In this document: in pieces, positions 18,796-29,269 of the stretch
Layout: each line of letters opens with the position of its first letter
Numbering within the stretch: position 1 is the stretch's first letter
NCBI GenBank assembly: GCA_030686115.1
Contig: CP131612.1
Coordinates: forward strand, 2,666,001-2,730,000
From: Psychrobacter cibarius
Lineage (GTDB): Bacteria; Pseudomonadota; Gammaproteobacteria; Pseudomonadales; Moraxellaceae
Direction: 5' to 3'
DNA length: 64,000 nucleotides
Translations under genes and position numbers: made by a program
Notes under the pieces: model-generated
The model's database searches: none
What the model was told of the DNA's origin: nothing
What the model saw: the letters and a program-made list of their open reading frames with translations, nothing else

Positions 18796-19539
18796 TTAAT
18801 ACTTATTTATCCAGCCTTGTTGCTTGGCATAAGCAAGTTGCTCAGGAGTATCGATATCATAGCTCAGTTGATGATTAACAACGGTACTTATCTGACTGGG
18901 CTTCAATTCTCTAATTAAATAACGCAGCCCTTTATCGCCTACCAGCAATGCTTGCCACTCTCTGAGTAAATCACAATCAATCGTTAAAGGTAAACCGATA
19001 ATATTTTGCTTTAATGCAGTGGCAGCAGACGTTTCATTTAAATTCCTATTATTTAAATGCTGCCAGCTACTATAAGCACTTGCCACTACAGACTGCTTAT
19101 CTGCCAGCAGTTTTGCCAAATGCTGCTCATCAAGTATAACTTGATCAATACCCATAATGACGACGCGCTCGATTAATGAGCTTGTTAACTGCGTGACCGC
19201 CTCAATAGCCAAATTCAAACTATACGCCATACCTATTTCAGGCGTGGGATTTACGACCATTTGAATCATAGAGTACTGAAAAGCCAATTCATTCATCGCA
19301 CTGGCTATTGATGGTTGATTATCAGGAATGACTATAATAATTGCTTGCGGTTTTGTAGAAAGTGCGAGTTTGGTCATGAAGCAAATTAAGGGTTCGCCAT
19401 CTTTACACAGTAACTGTTTTGCTTGACCTAAACGCAGGCTCAGTCCACTGGCCAAAATAATGACCACATGGTTTGGTGGCTTTGATAGATTTATTGGCTT
19501 TAGTTGCGTAGATGCTAAAATAGATGCGTCGCGGCTCAT
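18796..19539 (-). CDS. mocA: MocA-type molybdenum cofactor cytidylyl-/nucleotidyltransferase
   Basis: 247 residues, MobA-like NTP-transferase fold. The N-terminal loop LASGLSLRLGQAKQLLCKDG is the signature that binds CTP or GTP. A metal-binding VVIMGIDQVIL segment follows. MocA adds CMP to molybdopterin to make the MCD form used by PaoABC-type enzymes, which fits the genes just upstream. The start overlaps the XdhC-like stop by ATGA, implying coupling. An N-terminal extension of about 25 residues precedes the fold. A MobA (GMP) role is less likely given the operon partners. Confidence 0.85.
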   Translation of the reverse strand: MSRDASILASTQLKPINLSKPPNHVVIILASGLSLRLGQAKQLLCKDGEPLICFMTKLALSTKPQAIIIVIPDNQPSIASAMNELAFQYSMIQMVVNPTPEIGMAYSLNLAIEAVTQLTSSLIERVVIMGIDQVILDEQHLAKLLADKQSVVASAYSSWQHLNNRNLNETSAATALKQNIIGLPLTIDCDLLREWQALLVGDKGLRYLIRELKPSQISTVVNHQLSYDIDTPEQLAYAKQQGWINKY

Positions 19540-20918
19540 GATAAATTTATCGCGGCACGAGCACTTGTAGCAGTCGTCTCTATAGAATCAATATGCGTAG
19601 AAAATAGCGTTGTAAAGTTAGTGTTTGACAGATGAGAGTCTGAGTTTTCTGCTGATAGGTTTTGATTATTCACGACCGCATTGACTTGTGCCATGATACC
19701 CAGTGCTAAGGCTTCAGGACCATCTCCGCCCAGCTTATAGCCAATCGGATAATGCAGTTTTTTGATACCTAGGTTTAAACTGGCAGGATTTGTAAACCTT
19801 GTACTAATTTCTTCGATTAAGCGCTCGGTACGGTAGCGTGGTCCTAGTTGTCCAAGATATTTATAGTGATTAGCATGCTCTAATAATACGCCAAGCCGAG
19901 CACGGTCTTGGCTGAGACTATGCGACATTAAAGCAATAGCGGCATTTTTACTGAGTTTTAGTAAAGTGTCACTATCATCTAACGCCAGTACCATCACGCT
20001 ATCTGCCTGAGGAAAACGCCGCTGCGTGGCATATTGCGCTCGACTGTCTACCACTGTCACATGCCAATCTTGCAGCTTTGCCATCGTAACTAGTGGCATC
20101 ACATCATTGCCAGCACCACAAATCAGCAAGCGAATTTGTGGTTGTAGGCACTGAATCAGCCACTCTGTAGTACCGTCTTCGCCATCCACTTTAATATATT
20201 TAGCATTATTATCAAATATTTGATATTTCGCTAATACGTCAACAGCATGGATAACTGTGCTTGAAACATTAGATACCACTTTATCTGAATTATTAGCGTC
20301 GATAGCGGTGAGTTTTCCTGACTTGATATAATTATCTAGGTTAAGACGCAAACCAATTTGAAGTTGAGAGTTTGGATTATTTTGGATATTAAAATGGATT
20401 GTAGAGCGCATTAAAGTTGCTACCGTTACCGGCTGCTGAGACTGACGAACCTGACTGATGACATTTAACAAAGGCATTGCCGTTGCCAGCCTTTCAAACA
20501 ACACGTGTACGCGCCCATTACAGCCTAATCCAAAATTTAACTCGTCCAAATCAATATCTTGTTCATCGTATTTATTATCTGTGCCCTTATTATCACTACC
20601 TCTATCAAAGTCAAAACCCTCTTCTGATACGCTCGCTCGCACATTACCATTTTCAGCATATTCGATGTCGTCACCCGTTTGGTAAACTTGCACGTTTGCA
20701 CCTTGACGCGTGAGCCAAAAAGCACGTTTGATAATATGCGGCTCCAAACAGCCGCCGCTAATCATCCCGACCGAACGACCATCTTCACAGATGAGCATCA
20801 TCGCGCCTGCGCGGCGATAGGCTGACCCTTCGGTACGCACGACGGTTGCTAATACCGCGTCAACATTTTGTTGCTGAGCCTCGCGTGCCAGCTTAAGAAT
20901 ATCAGCAATTTGATTCAT
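19536..20918 (-). CDS. XdhC/CoxI-family molybdoenzyme maturation factor (PaoD-like)
   Basis: 460 residues. The N-terminal XdhC_CoxI domain has EGSAYRRAGAMMLICEDGRS and VGMISGGCLEPHI. The C-terminal Rossmann domain starts RLLICGAGNDVMPLVTMAK. Proteins of this family bind and insert the mature cofactor into xanthine dehydrogenase or PaoABC-type enzymes. It carries an unusual Asp/Asn-rich insertion at about residues 103-125 (around DNKGTDNKYDEQDIDLD) and further Asn-rich stretches, making it longer than typical family members. It lies about 140 bp downstream of the large subunit gene and overlaps mocA. Confidence 0.86.
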   Translation of the reverse strand: MNQIADILKLAREAQQQNVDAVLATVVRTEGSAYRRAGAMMLICEDGRSVGMISGGCLEPHIIKRAFWLTRQGANVQVYQTGDDIEYAENGNVRASVSEEGFDFDRGSDNKGTDNKYDEQDIDLDELNFGLGCNGRVHVLFERLATAMPLLNVISQVRQSQQPVTVATLMRSTIHFNIQNNPNSQLQIGLRLNLDNYIKSGKLTAIDANNSDKVVSNVSSTVIHAVDVLAKYQIFDNNAKYIKVDGEDGTTEWLIQCLQPQIRLLICGAGNDVMPLVTMAKLQDWHVTVVDSRAQYATQRRFPQADSVMVLALDDSDTLLKLSKNAAIALMSHSLSQDRARLGVLLEHANHYKYLGQLGPRYRTERLIEEISTRFTNPASLNLGIKKLHYPIGYKLGGDGPEALALGIMAQVNAVVNNQNLSAENSDSHLSNTNFTTLFSTHIDSIETTATSARAAINLS

Positions 20919-21057
20919 AATGTCTCTTATATACTATCTATCATTGATGTCCATATACGAACTATATCCATCATGACCAACTTATAAAACCAGTTTATCA
21001 AACCCGCTAACGACTACAATTAGCGAGTTTATGTTGTCCATCTATTTGACTAAAAAC

Positions 21058-23517
21058 CTACTCTGGTAGTTCATAAAGTAATTTGTCGAGGGTAATAGGA
21101 AAGTTATAAACTCGTACACCCACGGCGTTGTACACGGCATTAGCAATAGCAGCGGCAGCACCAGCAATCGCCGTTTCCCCAATACCTTTTATGTGCATTG
21201 GATTGGTGTAAGGATCGTCCTCTTCTACCAAGATAACATCAAGCTGAGGAACATCAGCATTGACTGGGACATGGTATTCTGCAAGATTATGATTACATAG
21301 CCGACCGTCACGCTTATCGTGAATCACCTGCTCCATCAACGCAGAACCAATACCAAATATCATACCGCCGTAGCACTGTGAGGTCGCGGTTTTGTGATTG
21401 AGGATACGCCCTGCTGCAAAGGCACCAGTCATACGTTTAACGCGTATTTCACCAGTCACTCGGTGTACAGCGACCTCGGCAAAATTAGCACCAAATGACG
21501 CTTGGCGATGACTTTTTGCATTTTTACCTGGTGCAATTTGACCTTTGGCACTGAGTTTTTGGTCATCATATTGAGCGACGATATCGGCTAATGAATGAGT
21601 CTGGAAATTACTAAAGTCATATTCTTTCGATTCAGTTAGTGAGATTCCCGTTATTTCAGCTAATTTATCTTTTAGATCAGCCACTTTATCTACGATGTTA
21701 TCGCCCAAACCTGCTACTTTTTCTTTTCCTGCTTCTATAACGGTTTCTACCACTGTTTCTACAAAATTAGCATCATGCTCACCTATCTGCTTAATTTGAC
21801 CGTTATCCAGCTGAATGCTGTCAGGGTATAGACCGACTTTTTCTGCGATCATCTCACGTAGCTGCTGACAAGCAAGGTAAATACTACTGCCTGAGCTGGC
21901 CGCGCCCATGCTCCCCCCTGAACCAACCGCAGGTGGCAAACTGGTATCACCAAGCTTCATTTCAATATGATCTATTGGGAGCCCTAATAAATCTGCAGCA
22001 ACCTGAGTAAATACGGTATAAGAACCTGTACCGATATCGGTCATGTCCGTCTCAATCACGGCTTTGACGCCCAGCGCTTTTGAGTTATCTATTTGCAGGG
22101 TCGCCCGTGCTTCTGATGGCGCTAAGCTGTTGCCGCGAGCTGCCGCTGCCATACCCATGCCCATCCACCAATCACCTTCTAAGCGACTGGCAGGCTTAGC
22201 ATTGCGTTGATTCCAGCCAAACTGTTCAGCCGCTTGATCCATGCAGGCAATAAGCTTACGCGTGGAAAATGGGATGTCTTTACTAGGATCTTGCTCAGGC
22301 TCATTGCGACGGCGCAGCTCGACAGGGTCTCGGTTGAGTTGCTCTGCCAATTCATCCATCGCACACTCAAGGGCAATTTGTCCGACTGCTTCGCCGGGGG
22401 CACGCATCGAGCCTGACAATACTTGGTTCATATCTACTTGTTGATAATTGACCCGGCGATTGTCACCGCGATACAAATAATGCGTAGAGAGTGCTGCTGG
22501 CTCAAAAAAGGCTTCTCCTGGCAAATTACTAGAGACCGTCTCATGAATCATAGTGTCGATAATACCGTCTTCACTACAGCCAATTGCGATGCGTTGACGC
22601 GTGTTTGAGCGTCTAATCGTTGCCTCCATTACTTGCGGACGTGTCATAGTGATTAACACGGGACGACCCAACTCTTTTGCTGCGAGTGCGGCGGCTATGG
22701 ATTCTGGTGAAATACCAAGCTTGCTACCAAAACCGCCACCGACATAACGAGCAATTAATTGTACATTTTCTGGATCCAAATCCAATGCATCAACGATTTG
22801 CTTTTTGCACGAGGACAGCATTTGATTAGATGAATACATAATCAGCTTATCGCCCTCCCAGTGAGCAAGCGTTGCATGAGGCTCCATCGCTGCGCTGTTT
22901 TGACTTGGCGTATGATAAAAGCGGTCAAGGGTTACCGCAGCATCAGCAAGACTTTGTTCTGGATTACCCTTTTCTGAATTTTTATCCGAACCTTTTTTTT
23001 CATTAACGTCATGAGCATTTGGCAGCTCTGCCGTAAAGTTCAATGCCGCCTGGTCAGTCTCATCTTCATAAGTCACTTTGAGAGCTTTTGCACCTTCGGT
23101 CGCCGCCTCAAACGTCTCGGCAATGACAACCGCTATCGACTGACCATGGTAAAAAATCTCACTGACGCCTTGTTTAGGTGATTTAGTTGCACCGCCCTGT
23201 TGTGCATTGCGCAAAAAATGCTCAGGATCAGTAACTACTTTAATAATGTTGGGAATACCCTCTAGAGAGCTGTGATCAATTTCCTTAACCCGCCCTTTGG
23301 CAATCGTCGCGCCCACCAATACGCCATAGGCTTGATTATCTAGATGAATCTCTGCCGTATAGTGCGCTTGACCGCTGACTTTAAGTGATCCCTCGACTCG
23401 GTTAATGGGCTTACCCACCAATTTACTCGCTGTTTTATCAAAAAGCGACTCAACTGGTACATTCATCATCATTGTTTTGGTCGGTTCTGCTGGCAATATT
23501 GAATCCAATAACGACAT
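21058..23517 (-). CDS. paoC: Molybdenum aldehyde oxidoreductase large subunit (PaoC/xanthine dehydrogenase family)
   Basis: 819-residue molybdopterin-binding subunit. The N-terminal a/b hammerhead domain spans about 35-150. The Mo-cofactor regions include YVGGGFGSKLG and SGSMRAPGEAVGQIALE. The catalytic Glu is in GIGETAIAGAAAAI, near residue 779. Substrates in the PaoABC family are aldehydes, especially aromatic ones. Compared with E. coli PaoC (about 730 residues) it has an extra Lys/Glu/Val-rich helical insertion around residues 580-630. It starts 2 bp after paoB. The MCD cofactor is inferred from the neighbouring mocA. A xanthine dehydrogenase role is less likely. Confidence 0.87.
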   Translation of the reverse strand: MSLLDSILPAEPTKTMMMNVPVESLFDKTASKLVGKPINRVEGSLKVSGQAHYTAEIHLDNQAYGVLVGATIAKGRVKEIDHSSLEGIPNIIKVVTDPEHFLRNAQQGGATKSPKQGVSEIFYHGQSIAVVIAETFEAATEGAKALKVTYEDETDQAALNFTAELPNAHDVNEKKGSDKNSEKGNPEQSLADAAVTLDRFYHTPSQNSAAMEPHATLAHWEGDKLIMYSSNQMLSSCKKQIVDALDLDPENVQLIARYVGGGFGSKLGISPESIAAALAAKELGRPVLITMTRPQVMEATIRRSNTRQRIAIGCSEDGIIDTMIHETVSSNLPGEAFFEPAALSTHYLYRGDNRRVNYQQVDMNQVLSGSMRAPGEAVGQIALECAMDELAEQLNRDPVELRRRNEPEQDPSKDIPFSTRKLIACMDQAAEQFGWNQRNAKPASRLEGDWWMGMGMAAAARGNSLAPSEARATLQIDNSKALGVKAVIETDMTDIGTGSYTVFTQVAADLLGLPIDHIEMKLGDTSLPPAVGSGGSMGAASSGSSIYLACQQLREMIAEKVGLYPDSIQLDNGQIKQIGEHDANFVETVVETVIEAGKEKVAGLGDNIVDKVADLKDKLAEITGISLTESKEYDFSNFQTHSLADIVAQYDDQKLSAKGQIAPGKNAKSHRQASFGANFAEVAVHRVTGEIRVKRMTGAFAAGRILNHKTATSQCYGGMIFGIGSALMEQVIHDKRDGRLCNHNLAEYHVPVNADVPQLDVILVEEDDPYTNPMHIKGIGETAIAGAAAAIANAVYNAVGVRVYNFPITLDKLLYELPE

Positions 23518-23519
23518 GA

Positions 23520-24512
23520 TTATGCTCCCTTGCCCGCTAATGCGCGTTGAATAACTTGTTTGAGTAGACGACGAGTCAGCGGTATTTTGAAATCATTTTG
23601 ACCACTACCTTTAGCCTCTTTTAATAATAAGTCCGCTGCTTGTTTGATCACATCATTATTACCATCAGTACCTATCAACAATGCCTCAACGGCTTCGTTG
23701 CGCCATGGCTCAGTGCAAATACCGCCGAATGCTAGGCGCACTGTGTCCAAACGCCCATTATCAGTCACGTCTATAATCGCTGCACAAGACACTAAGGCAA
23801 AAGCATAGGACGCGCGATCACGCACTTTGTCATAAGTGTGCATACCTTTGATGGGCGCTGGCAACACAACATGAGTGATAAGCTCACCAGACTCTAAAAC
23901 GTTTTCGATATGTGGCGTGTCTTTTGGCAAACAATAAAAGTCTTTAATCGCGATTTTACGCGTTGAACCATCCGTTTTTAACGTCTCAACAGTGGCATCT
24001 AATAAGCGCATCGCGACGGCCATATCAGATGGATGCTGGGCAATACAGGACTCGCTAGTACCCAAAATTGCCAACGTACGATTTTCACCATTTATCGCTG
24101 GGCAACCAGAACCTGACTTGCGTTTATTGCAGGCGCTGTCTGTCTGATAAAAATAATAACAACGCGTACGCTGTAGTAGATTACCGCCCGTCGTCGCTCT
24201 ATTGCGCAATTGTCCTGTCGCACCTGCCAAAATCGCCCGTGATAACACTGGGTAATTGGCAATGACCTCAGGATGCGCGGCCAAGTCGCTATTGGTCACC
24301 AGCGTACCGATGCGTAGGCCACCATCTGTAGTCTTCTCAATTTGTGCTAATGCTAAGCGAGTGATATCCACCAGCTTAACTGGCGTTTCAATCTCTAACT
24401 TCATCAAGTCTAAAAGGTTGGTACCCCCTGCGATAAATGAGGCGTCTTTTACACTAGCAGATTGGGCTGCCTGCTCTGGCGCGGTAGCACGGCTATATTC
24501 AAAGCGTTTCAT
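23520..24512 (-). CDS. paoB: FAD-binding subunit of PaoABC-type aldehyde oxidoreductase
   Basis: 330 residues, CO-dehydrogenase flavoprotein fold. The FAD-binding FIAGGTNLLDLMKLE is at about 27-41, and ATGQLRNRATTGGNLLQRTRC follows. A cysteine-rich insertion begins there: Cys in RTRCYYF, DSACNKR and GSGCPAING (about 117-140). In E. coli PaoB this region holds an additional [4Fe-4S] cluster, which separates PaoB from ordinary xanthine dehydrogenase FAD subunits. The start overlaps the paoA stop (ATGA). It passes electrons between the 2Fe-2S and molybdenum subunits. Confidence 0.9.
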   Translation of the reverse strand: MKRFEYSRATAPEQAAQSASVKDASFIAGGTNLLDLMKLEIETPVKLVDITRLALAQIEKTTDGGLRIGTLVTNSDLAAHPEVIANYPVLSRAILAGATGQLRNRATTGGNLLQRTRCYYFYQTDSACNKRKSGSGCPAINGENRTLAILGTSESCIAQHPSDMAVAMRLLDATVETLKTDGSTRKIAIKDFYCLPKDTPHIENVLESGELITHVVLPAPIKGMHTYDKVRDRASYAFALVSCAAIIDVTDNGRLDTVRLAFGGICTEPWRNEAVEALLIGTDGNNDVIKQAADLLLKEAKGSGQNDFKIPLTRRLLKQVIQRALAGKGA

Positions 24513-25156
24513 GAGCGACCTCCTGACGTATTACTTATAGTGTTATGGTTCGTCGTTTGGCTTCCTAATTGCGCTTCACTAGGTGGTGGCGACCAAATAC
24601 CCGTCACCTCTGATTTTTGTACTGCGTCAGCTTTAGATGAGTCATTCATTTCATTTTCTAAAACTTGTGAAATGGCCTTAATAATATTGGGATAAGCAGA
24701 ACAGCGGCAAATATTGCCACTCATACGCTCAGCGATTTCTTGTACCAACAACCCATCCGGATTTTGCAAATCTGTAGTGACATGACTGGGCCAGTTTTGT
24801 TTAATTTCATCGATGAGCGCGGTTGCTGAACAAATTTGCCCAGGGGTACAGTAACCACATTGAAACGCATCATTATCTTTAAAGGCTTGTTGCAACGCTG
24901 ACAAGGATTCGGGCATGCCAATACCTTCAATCGTGGTAATCTCATCACCATCGTGCATAACTGCCAAGGTCAAACAGGCATTGACCCTACGCCCATTGAT
25001 AAGTATGGTACAAGCGCCACACTGACCATGGTCACAACCTTTTTTAGGCCCCGTAATTTTGAGGTGCTGACGACAGACATCGAGTAATGTCGTGCGTGAA
25101 TCAAGATTGTCGAGCTGATAATCCTGCTTATTAATGGTTAAGTTCAAGGTAGACAT
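24509..25156 (-). CDS. paoA: 2Fe-2S subunit of PaoABC-type aldehyde oxidoreductase
   Basis: About 215 residues with two [2Fe-2S] clusters. The plant-type cluster is CDHGQCGACTILINGRRVNAC, read as Cys pairs in CDHGQCGAC plus the later Cys. The second cluster is CGYCTPGQ with GNICRCSAYPNI. Unlike E. coli PaoA it has no Tat signal, so the complex is probably cytoplasmic. A Ser/Asn-rich tail of about 45 residues follows the second cluster. The start at 25156 (MSTLN) is chosen because the domain begins there and GAGAAG lies upstream; the frame extends further to 25183. First gene of the pao-like operon. Confidence 0.88.
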   Translation of the reverse strand: MSTLNLTINKQDYQLDNLDSRTTLLDVCRQHLKITGPKKGCDHGQCGACTILINGRRVNACLTLAVMHDGDEITTIEGIGMPESLSALQQAFKDNDAFQCGYCTPGQICSATALIDEIKQNWPSHVTTDLQNPDGLLVQEIAERMSGNICRCSAYPNIIKAISQVLENEMNDSSKADAVQKSEVTGIWSPPPSEAQLGSQTTNHNTISNTSGGRS

Positions 25157-25454
25157 GCTGGCTTCTCGCTGGCAGATAATCAAAAAAAATAGGGTTAAAC
25201 GCTCCTTAAAAGTCGCGCCAATCGATTTATTATGACTTATTAGAAATGTCGATTTGTTTTCACTTTGTAGTTATTACAGTGTAGTTTTTAATCTAAAAAA
25301 ATTTTGCTTCTCACTATTCTATCTCGCTTATTCACTATCAATTTTATAAATGAAACTCAAAAACTCATTTTATTAGCAAAAAATAGCGCTATAAACATGC
25401 CGTTTATAACGCTATTTGAGATCAATATAGTCAGTTAAAAATACCAGTCGGGCA

Positions 25455-26111
25455 TTAGGCTTTAGTAATAATGCTCGCTTCACTCAATCGAGACTTGGGT
25501 AAATCTGCATTAAAATCGTCTTCACTACGATAACCAAGTGAGATAACGGCAACGGCTGTGTAGCCTTTGCTATGTAGCTCAAACTCTTCATCGAGTGCCT
25601 TTAGATCAGCACCTTCCATCGGTACAGCATCAATGCCTAAAGTAGCAGCACCCAGTAATAATGCACCCATATTTAGATACACTTGCTCGACTAGCCAATG
25701 TGGCTCGTCTTTTTGCTCATAACGACGAATGTCCAAAAACATTTTGCGCACTTGATGCATTTGCTCTTTGAATTTTGGTTCTGCGAAGCGACCATCCATC
25801 TCTTCTTTATCCAATACTTCATGCAAAAATTCATCATCAGCATAGATACGACTACAGAAAATGATGACGTGTGAGGCATCTTTCACCTTTGCCGTGTTGA
25901 AATCAAACATCCCTTGCGTACCTTTTGCGATACGTGCCTTGCCAGCATCATCATCAGCGATCACAAAATGCCAAGGTTGGATATTGGTGCTTGATGGGCT
26001 AAGTCGTAGGATATCCTTTAAACTTTGAAAGTCTGCTGCTGATATTTTTTTATTGGCATCAAACTCTTTGGTGCTGTAACGCCAGTTCATGGCTTCAGTG
26101 ATATTTTTCAT
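25455..26111 (-). CDS. NAD(P)H-dependent nitroreductase (NfsB-like, FMN)
   Basis: 218-residue flavoprotein of the nitroreductase family. FMN-contacting segments are RYSTKEFDANKKISAAD, LSPSSTNIQPWHFVIADD near residue 40, and VEQVYLNMGALLLGAATLGIDAVPMEG. It resembles E. coli NfsB (217 residues) in length and layout. The physiological substrate is probably quinones or nitro-compounds, but this is not shown by the sequence. Single-gene unit, no obvious operon partner. Confidence 0.87.
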   Translation of the reverse strand: MKNITEAMNWRYSTKEFDANKKISAADFQSLKDILRLSPSSTNIQPWHFVIADDDAGKARIAKGTQGMFDFNTAKVKDASHVIIFCSRIYADDEFLHEVLDKEEMDGRFAEPKFKEQMHQVRKMFLDIRRYEQKDEPHWLVEQVYLNMGALLLGAATLGIDAVPMEGADLKALDEEFELHSKGYTAVAVISLGYRSEDDFNADLPKSRLSEASIITKA

Positions 26112-26437
26112 TTATGACTCCAAGATTTTTAGTACCGCCACTTTAAGCAAAAACCCGTTTGATGACCGTTACAGATTGGTTAAGTAGTCACCTATTTTGT
26201 TATTACGTTACTGATGATTCAGTGCATCGCTGAGTTATTTGAGCCGCCATTTGAACAGTTATTTAAGCAGCTACTTATTAGACGGACACTCATTAAACAG
26301 TAACTTAGACGATATTGTAATCGCTCACTCATTCTCTTAGCATTAGTTAATTAGTATTGATAATGAGCATTGATTTATAAGGCGGTCGACCACAGACAGC
26401 TTATATATGAAATAAATACTGAATTAGGCAGATAGAT
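26112..26437. other. Intergenic region between divergent nitroreductase and FrnE-like genes
   Basis: 326 bp without a supported gene. It should contain both divergent promoters. A 22-bp segment at 26379-26400 resembles the interior of the MITE-like element at 17431-17538. Confidence 0.45.
26379..26400. repeat. Fragment resembling the 17431-17538 repeat element
   Basis: AAGGCGGTCGACCACAGACAG resembles AAGGCGACCGACCGCAGATAG at 17459-17479, differing at four positions. A shorter related string (AAGCGGTCGACCAGATG) is at 55018-55034. Likely remnants of a dispersed repeat family. Confidence 0.4.
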
Positions 26438-27106
26438 ATGGAACATTCAAAGCAGTTATCCTCAGAGCAGCCACTACGCATAGATATCGTCTCAGACGTT
26501 GTTTGTCCTTGGTGCGTCATTGGTTACCGCCAGCTGGCAGAAGCCCTCAAGCAAACCAACACCGAACACGAGATTCACTGGCATCCGTTTGAGCTTAATC
26601 CCAATATGCCACGCGCAGGACAAAATATGCGTGAACATATTATGGAGAAATATGGTTCGAGTAAGCAAGAATCTGATGCTAGCCGTGCTCGATTAATGGA
26701 AGCGGGTAATGAGGTTGGCTTTACGTTTAACTTTAACGATGACACGCGTATGCACAACACGTTCAACTTGCATCAATTGCTGCACTGGGCAGATCAGCAA
26801 GGTCGCATGCATGACTTAAAGCAGGCATTATTCGTCGCTCATTTTACCAATGGTCGCAATATTTCTGACAATGCTGTGCTTGCTGATATCGCAGCAGAGA
26901 TTGGACTAGATCGTGATGAGGCACTAGCCGTATTAGCAGACCAAAGGTTCGCTAAAGAGGTGCGCGCAGAAGAGCAACATTGGCAACAACAAGGCATTCA
27001 AAGCGTGCCAGCGGTAATTTTTAATAAGCGCCATCTGGTTAGCGGTGCGCAAGGCGTGGAAAATTTCAAGAATATCTTGCAGCAGTTGGCTGACATGCCA
27101 GACTAG
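26438..27106 (+). CDS. DsbA-family oxidoreductase (FrnE-like)
   Basis: 222 residues, thioredoxin-fold with DsbA-type helical insertion. The active-site motif is Cys23-Pro-Trp-Cys26 in SDVVCPWCVIGYRQL, and a cis-Pro loop is in IQSVPAVIFNKRHLVSGAQG. There is no signal peptide, so unlike DsbA it should be cytoplasmic, as for FrnE/YwbO-type proteins, which act in redox stress or as isomerase-like enzymes. It precedes the HAD gene by 44 bp on the same strand. Confidence 0.88.
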   Translation: MEHSKQLSSEQPLRIDIVSDVVCPWCVIGYRQLAEALKQTNTEHEIHWHPFELNPNMPRAGQNMREHIMEKYGSSKQESDASRARLMEAGNEVGFTFNFNDDTRMHNTFNLHQLLHWADQQGRMHDLKQALFVAHFTNGRNISDNAVLADIAAEIGLDRDEALAVLADQRFAKEVRAEEQHWQQQGIQSVPAVIFNKRHLVSGAQGVENFKNILQQLADMPD

Positions 27107-27150
27107 GTTTTTTGGCAAGATTTCGTTTGCTATTCCTAAAAGGATCCCTT

Positions 27151-27846
27151 ATGTCCTCTGATAAATCTCTCCCTATTATCATGTTTGATGTCAATGAGAC
27201 GCTACTCGACATTACCATTCTTGAGCCATTATTTGCTCGCCTATTTGGCAATAAAATGCTACTAAGAGAATGGTTTGCGCAATTGGTGCTATATTCACAA
27301 ACCATGACGTTATCAGGACTTTATACGCCTTTTGGCGAGCTTGGCGTCAGTGCCTTACAGATGACCGCTGATATTCATAAAGTCGGGCTGATAGATAGCG
27401 ATATCGACGAATTAAAAGAGCGTATGAGCAAAATGCCTGCTCACCCTGATGTAATTCCAGCATTAACCAAGCTGCGTGAGGCAGGGTTTCGACTGGTGAC
27501 GTTGACCAACTCAGCAAATAGCGCTTCCCCGACCCCGCTTGAAAAAGCCGGCATCAGCCATTTTTTTGAACAGCACTTTAGTGTTGAGCAGGTAGCAAGA
27601 TTCAAGCCTGCACCTGAAACCTACCAAATGGTCGCTCACGCATTGTCTGTTGAGTTGTCAGATTTGTGCCTTGTCGCTTGTCATCTTTGGGATACAATCG
27701 GCGCGCAAGCGGCTGGCTGCCAAGGGGCGTTTCTCACGCGACCGCACAATGCTTTATTATCAGCACCAAACGTTCCAGCGCCGCACTTTATAGCAGCAGA
27801 TCTAACCACGCTTGCCGAACAGATAATTTTTTCCACTAAAAAATAA
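27151..27846 (+). CDS. Haloacid dehalogenase type II (HAD superfamily)
   Basis: 231 residues. HAD hydrolase with nucleophile Asp13 in IMFDVNETLLD, motif II in LVTLTNSANSA, the Lys of motif III in ARFKPAPETYQMV, and motif IV in CLVACHLWDTIGAQAAG. The DxNxT pattern and ACHLWD block are those of L-2-haloacid dehalogenases, so type II is favoured over phosphatases. The start at 27151 has AAAGGAT 6 bases upstream; an upstream ATG at 27112 gives an unlikely hydrophobic leader. Probably co-transcribed with the FrnE-like gene. A terminator follows closely. Confidence 0.87.
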   Translation: MSSDKSLPIIMFDVNETLLDITILEPLFARLFGNKMLLREWFAQLVLYSQTMTLSGLYTPFGELGVSALQMTADIHKVGLIDSDIDELKERMSKMPAHPDVIPALTKLREAGFRLVTLTNSANSASPTPLEKAGISHFFEQHFSVEQVARFKPAPETYQMVAHALSVELSDLCLVACHLWDTIGAQAAGCQGAFLTRPHNALLSAPNVPAPHFIAADLTTLAEQIIFSTKK

Positions 27847-27858
27847 TTGCCAATGCCA

Positions 27859-27892
27859 AAAAAATGCCGCCCTATATAAGGACGGCATTTTT
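27859..27892. terminator. Bidirectional terminator between HAD and frmA-like genes
   Basis: AAAAATGCCG / CGGCATTTTT stem with internal CC/GG pairs, between convergent genes and with T-runs on both strands. Confidence 0.88.
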
Positions 27893-27953
27893 GGTTTAGC
27901 ATACTGCTACTTTATAAGGCTAAATCTATAATCACTATTATTAATAATGATTT

Positions 27954-29102
<1,149 letters not shown>

Positions 29103-29269
29103 TTATGGGTTATTAAGCGCAGACCTCTATTCAGCTTATCTTGCTTGTTGAATGGAGGCAAGCGGCAGTTGTAGCAGTCTGTAAAGCTTTATATTGGCTA
29201 TTATAGTTTTTTCTATAGCGATAACAATATGCTATATTTGCAAATATCTTTTACACAGTGGTAATAATC

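Noticed and set aside
21058..25156. Xanthine dehydrogenase XdhABC
   Set aside because: The PaoB-type cysteine insertion in the FAD subunit and the MocA neighbour favour a PaoABC-type aldehyde oxidoreductase.
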